Assembly: GCA_002354095.1 (NCBI GenBank)
Contig: DEKX01000031.1
Span: forward strand, 4,896 to 11,309
DNA from: Prevotella sp. UBA2711
GTDB lineage: Bacteria; Bacteroidota; Bacteroidia; Bacteroidales; Bacteroidaceae
DNA: 6,414 nt
Direction of reading: 5' to 3'
Shown here: piece after piece, positions 5,882 through 6,414 of the stretch
Layout: every line of letters starts with the position of its first letter
Position numbering within the stretch: position 1 is the stretch's first letter
The notes under the pieces: generated by a model
What the model was told of the DNA's origin: nothing
The model's database searches: none
What the model saw: only the letters and a program-made list of their open reading frames with translations
Translations under genes and position numbers: made by a program

Positions 5882-6414
5882 ATGTACGACCAGACAGATA
5901 CTGGTGATATACTCTATTTGATATTATACGGAGCGGCGGCAATGCTATCTTTGATGACAAGTTGCTATCTGCTGTTCCGACGGGCCAACGCCATCGCCCC
6001 CGACATCACGTCGCCGACTCGTTTGCGCCGTTGGACCGCAGCCTTCTTTGCCAGTATTACACTGAGTCATATATGGTACATGCCAGAATTCTATCTCACC
6101 TCGGCTGAAGACATTCTGAGATGCAATCTTATTGGCGCAACGCTCGACTTCATGACGCTCGTACCTCTTGGAATCATCGTATTAGTGTCTATGTTGCAAG
6201 ACCATAGGCGCCCTCTTTGGCCTGTCTGTGTTGCGATAGCGCCACTTGTTATCATCACGACATTGTGCGCCGCCACCTGTAGCATCACCCTTCTGCCGAT
6301 ATTATATACTTATTACCTGTTGTTTGGTATCGGCTTTATATTATATATGGTGCGCGAGGTGCGACAATACAGCCGCTGGCTGCGCGATAACTATGCCGAT
6401 CTGGAGCACAAGGA
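5882..6414 (+). CDS. Membrane AraC-type regulator paralogue, 3' end cut by window edge
   Basis: This partial gene (177 codons visible) encodes the membrane part of a second regulator. It aligns with the minus-strand regulator from the first residue: both start M-Y-D-Q, share 'SCYLLFRR', 'RLRRWT' and 'HIWYMP', and are about 65% identical (98 of 151, counted by eye) from 'SCYLLFRR' to the edge. Five hydrophobic segments are visible, the last ending at 'LYMVREVRQY', followed by the cytoplasmic loop 'WLRDNYADLEHK', which is identical in both. The AraC-type DNA-binding domain is expected beyond 6414 by homology but not seen. A stop codon lies upstream in frame with no other start between, so 5882 is secure. 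No good Shine-Dalgarno sequence precedes it; AGGAG at 5853-5857 is too far away. It is transcribed divergently from its paralogue across 182 bp and probably controls genes to the right. Confidence 0.9.
   Translation, partial: MYDQTDTGDILYLILYGAAAMLSLMTSCYLLFRRANAIAPDITSPTRLRRWTAAFFASITLSHIWYMPEFYLTSAEDILRCNLIGATLDFMTLVPLGIIVLVSMLQDHRRPLWPVCVAIAPLVIITTLCAATCSITLLPILYTYYLLFGIGFILYMVREVRQYSRWLRDNYADLEHK

Larger units (their letters stand above)
5166..6414. repeat. Inverted duplication of two regulator genes
   Basis: The 5' halves of the two AraC-type genes form a long diverged inverted repeat around the intergenic region 5700-5881. Near the outer edge, 6380-6414 and the reverse complement of about 5166-5200 differ at only a few positions. 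This shows that the second regulator arose by duplication and ended head to head with the first. The intergenic centre itself is not obviously symmetric. Confidence 0.75.

Noticed and set aside
1..6414. CRISPR arrays, tRNA or rRNA genes, transposases, phage genes
   Set aside because: None was seen; the repeats present are gene duplications and short control sites.

Overview
The window looks like chromosomal DNA from a member of the Bacteroidales, perhaps Prevotellaceae-like. The evidence is a set of Bacteroidota-type promoter motifs (TTTG, a gap of about 20, then TAnnTTTG), AT-rich spacers with little Shine-Dalgarno signal, and protein families common in that group (DUF3089 hydrolases, a multi-membrane-pass AraC-type regulator). 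The genus is inference.

Layout. Positions 1-4415 hold three genes on the minus strand, read right to left with gaps of 51 and 39 nt and no visible internal promoter or terminator, so probably one operon. They are: (i) an 874-residue protein fusing an N-terminal DUF3089 alpha/beta hydrolase to a C-terminal YtcJ-type amidohydrolase (1791-4415); (ii) a stand-alone DUF3089 hydrolase (804-1739); (iii) a stand-alone amidohydrolase with a lipoprotein signal peptide, cut by the left window edge (1-764). The segment is a tandem duplication of one two-domain module, fused into one chain in the first copy and split into two genes in the second.

Upstream of the operon, also on the minus strand, lies a regulator with seven predicted membrane helices and a C-terminal AraC-type DNA-binding domain (4578-5699). 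A close paralogue of it (5882 to beyond the right edge) faces the other way. The two share a 182-bp intergenic region holding one promoter for each direction. Between the regulator and the hydrolase operon (4416-4577) are a TAnnTTTG element without a good -33 partner and, farther upstream, two 18-bp direct repeats 22 bp apart, the geometry expected of an AraC-type activator site.

Working model (inference): the membrane regulator senses a compound at or across the inner membrane and switches on the hydrolase operon through the direct repeats. The hydrolases act on a substrate with both an ester-like and an amide- or formamide-like bond, with the fused enzyme probably in the cytoplasm and the lipoprotein amidohydrolase in the envelope. 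The fusion is direct evidence that the two enzyme types belong to one process. The substrate cannot be read from the sequence. The head-to-head second regulator suggests a related target cluster to the right of the window.

No RNA genes, CRISPR arrays, insertion sequences or phage genes were seen.
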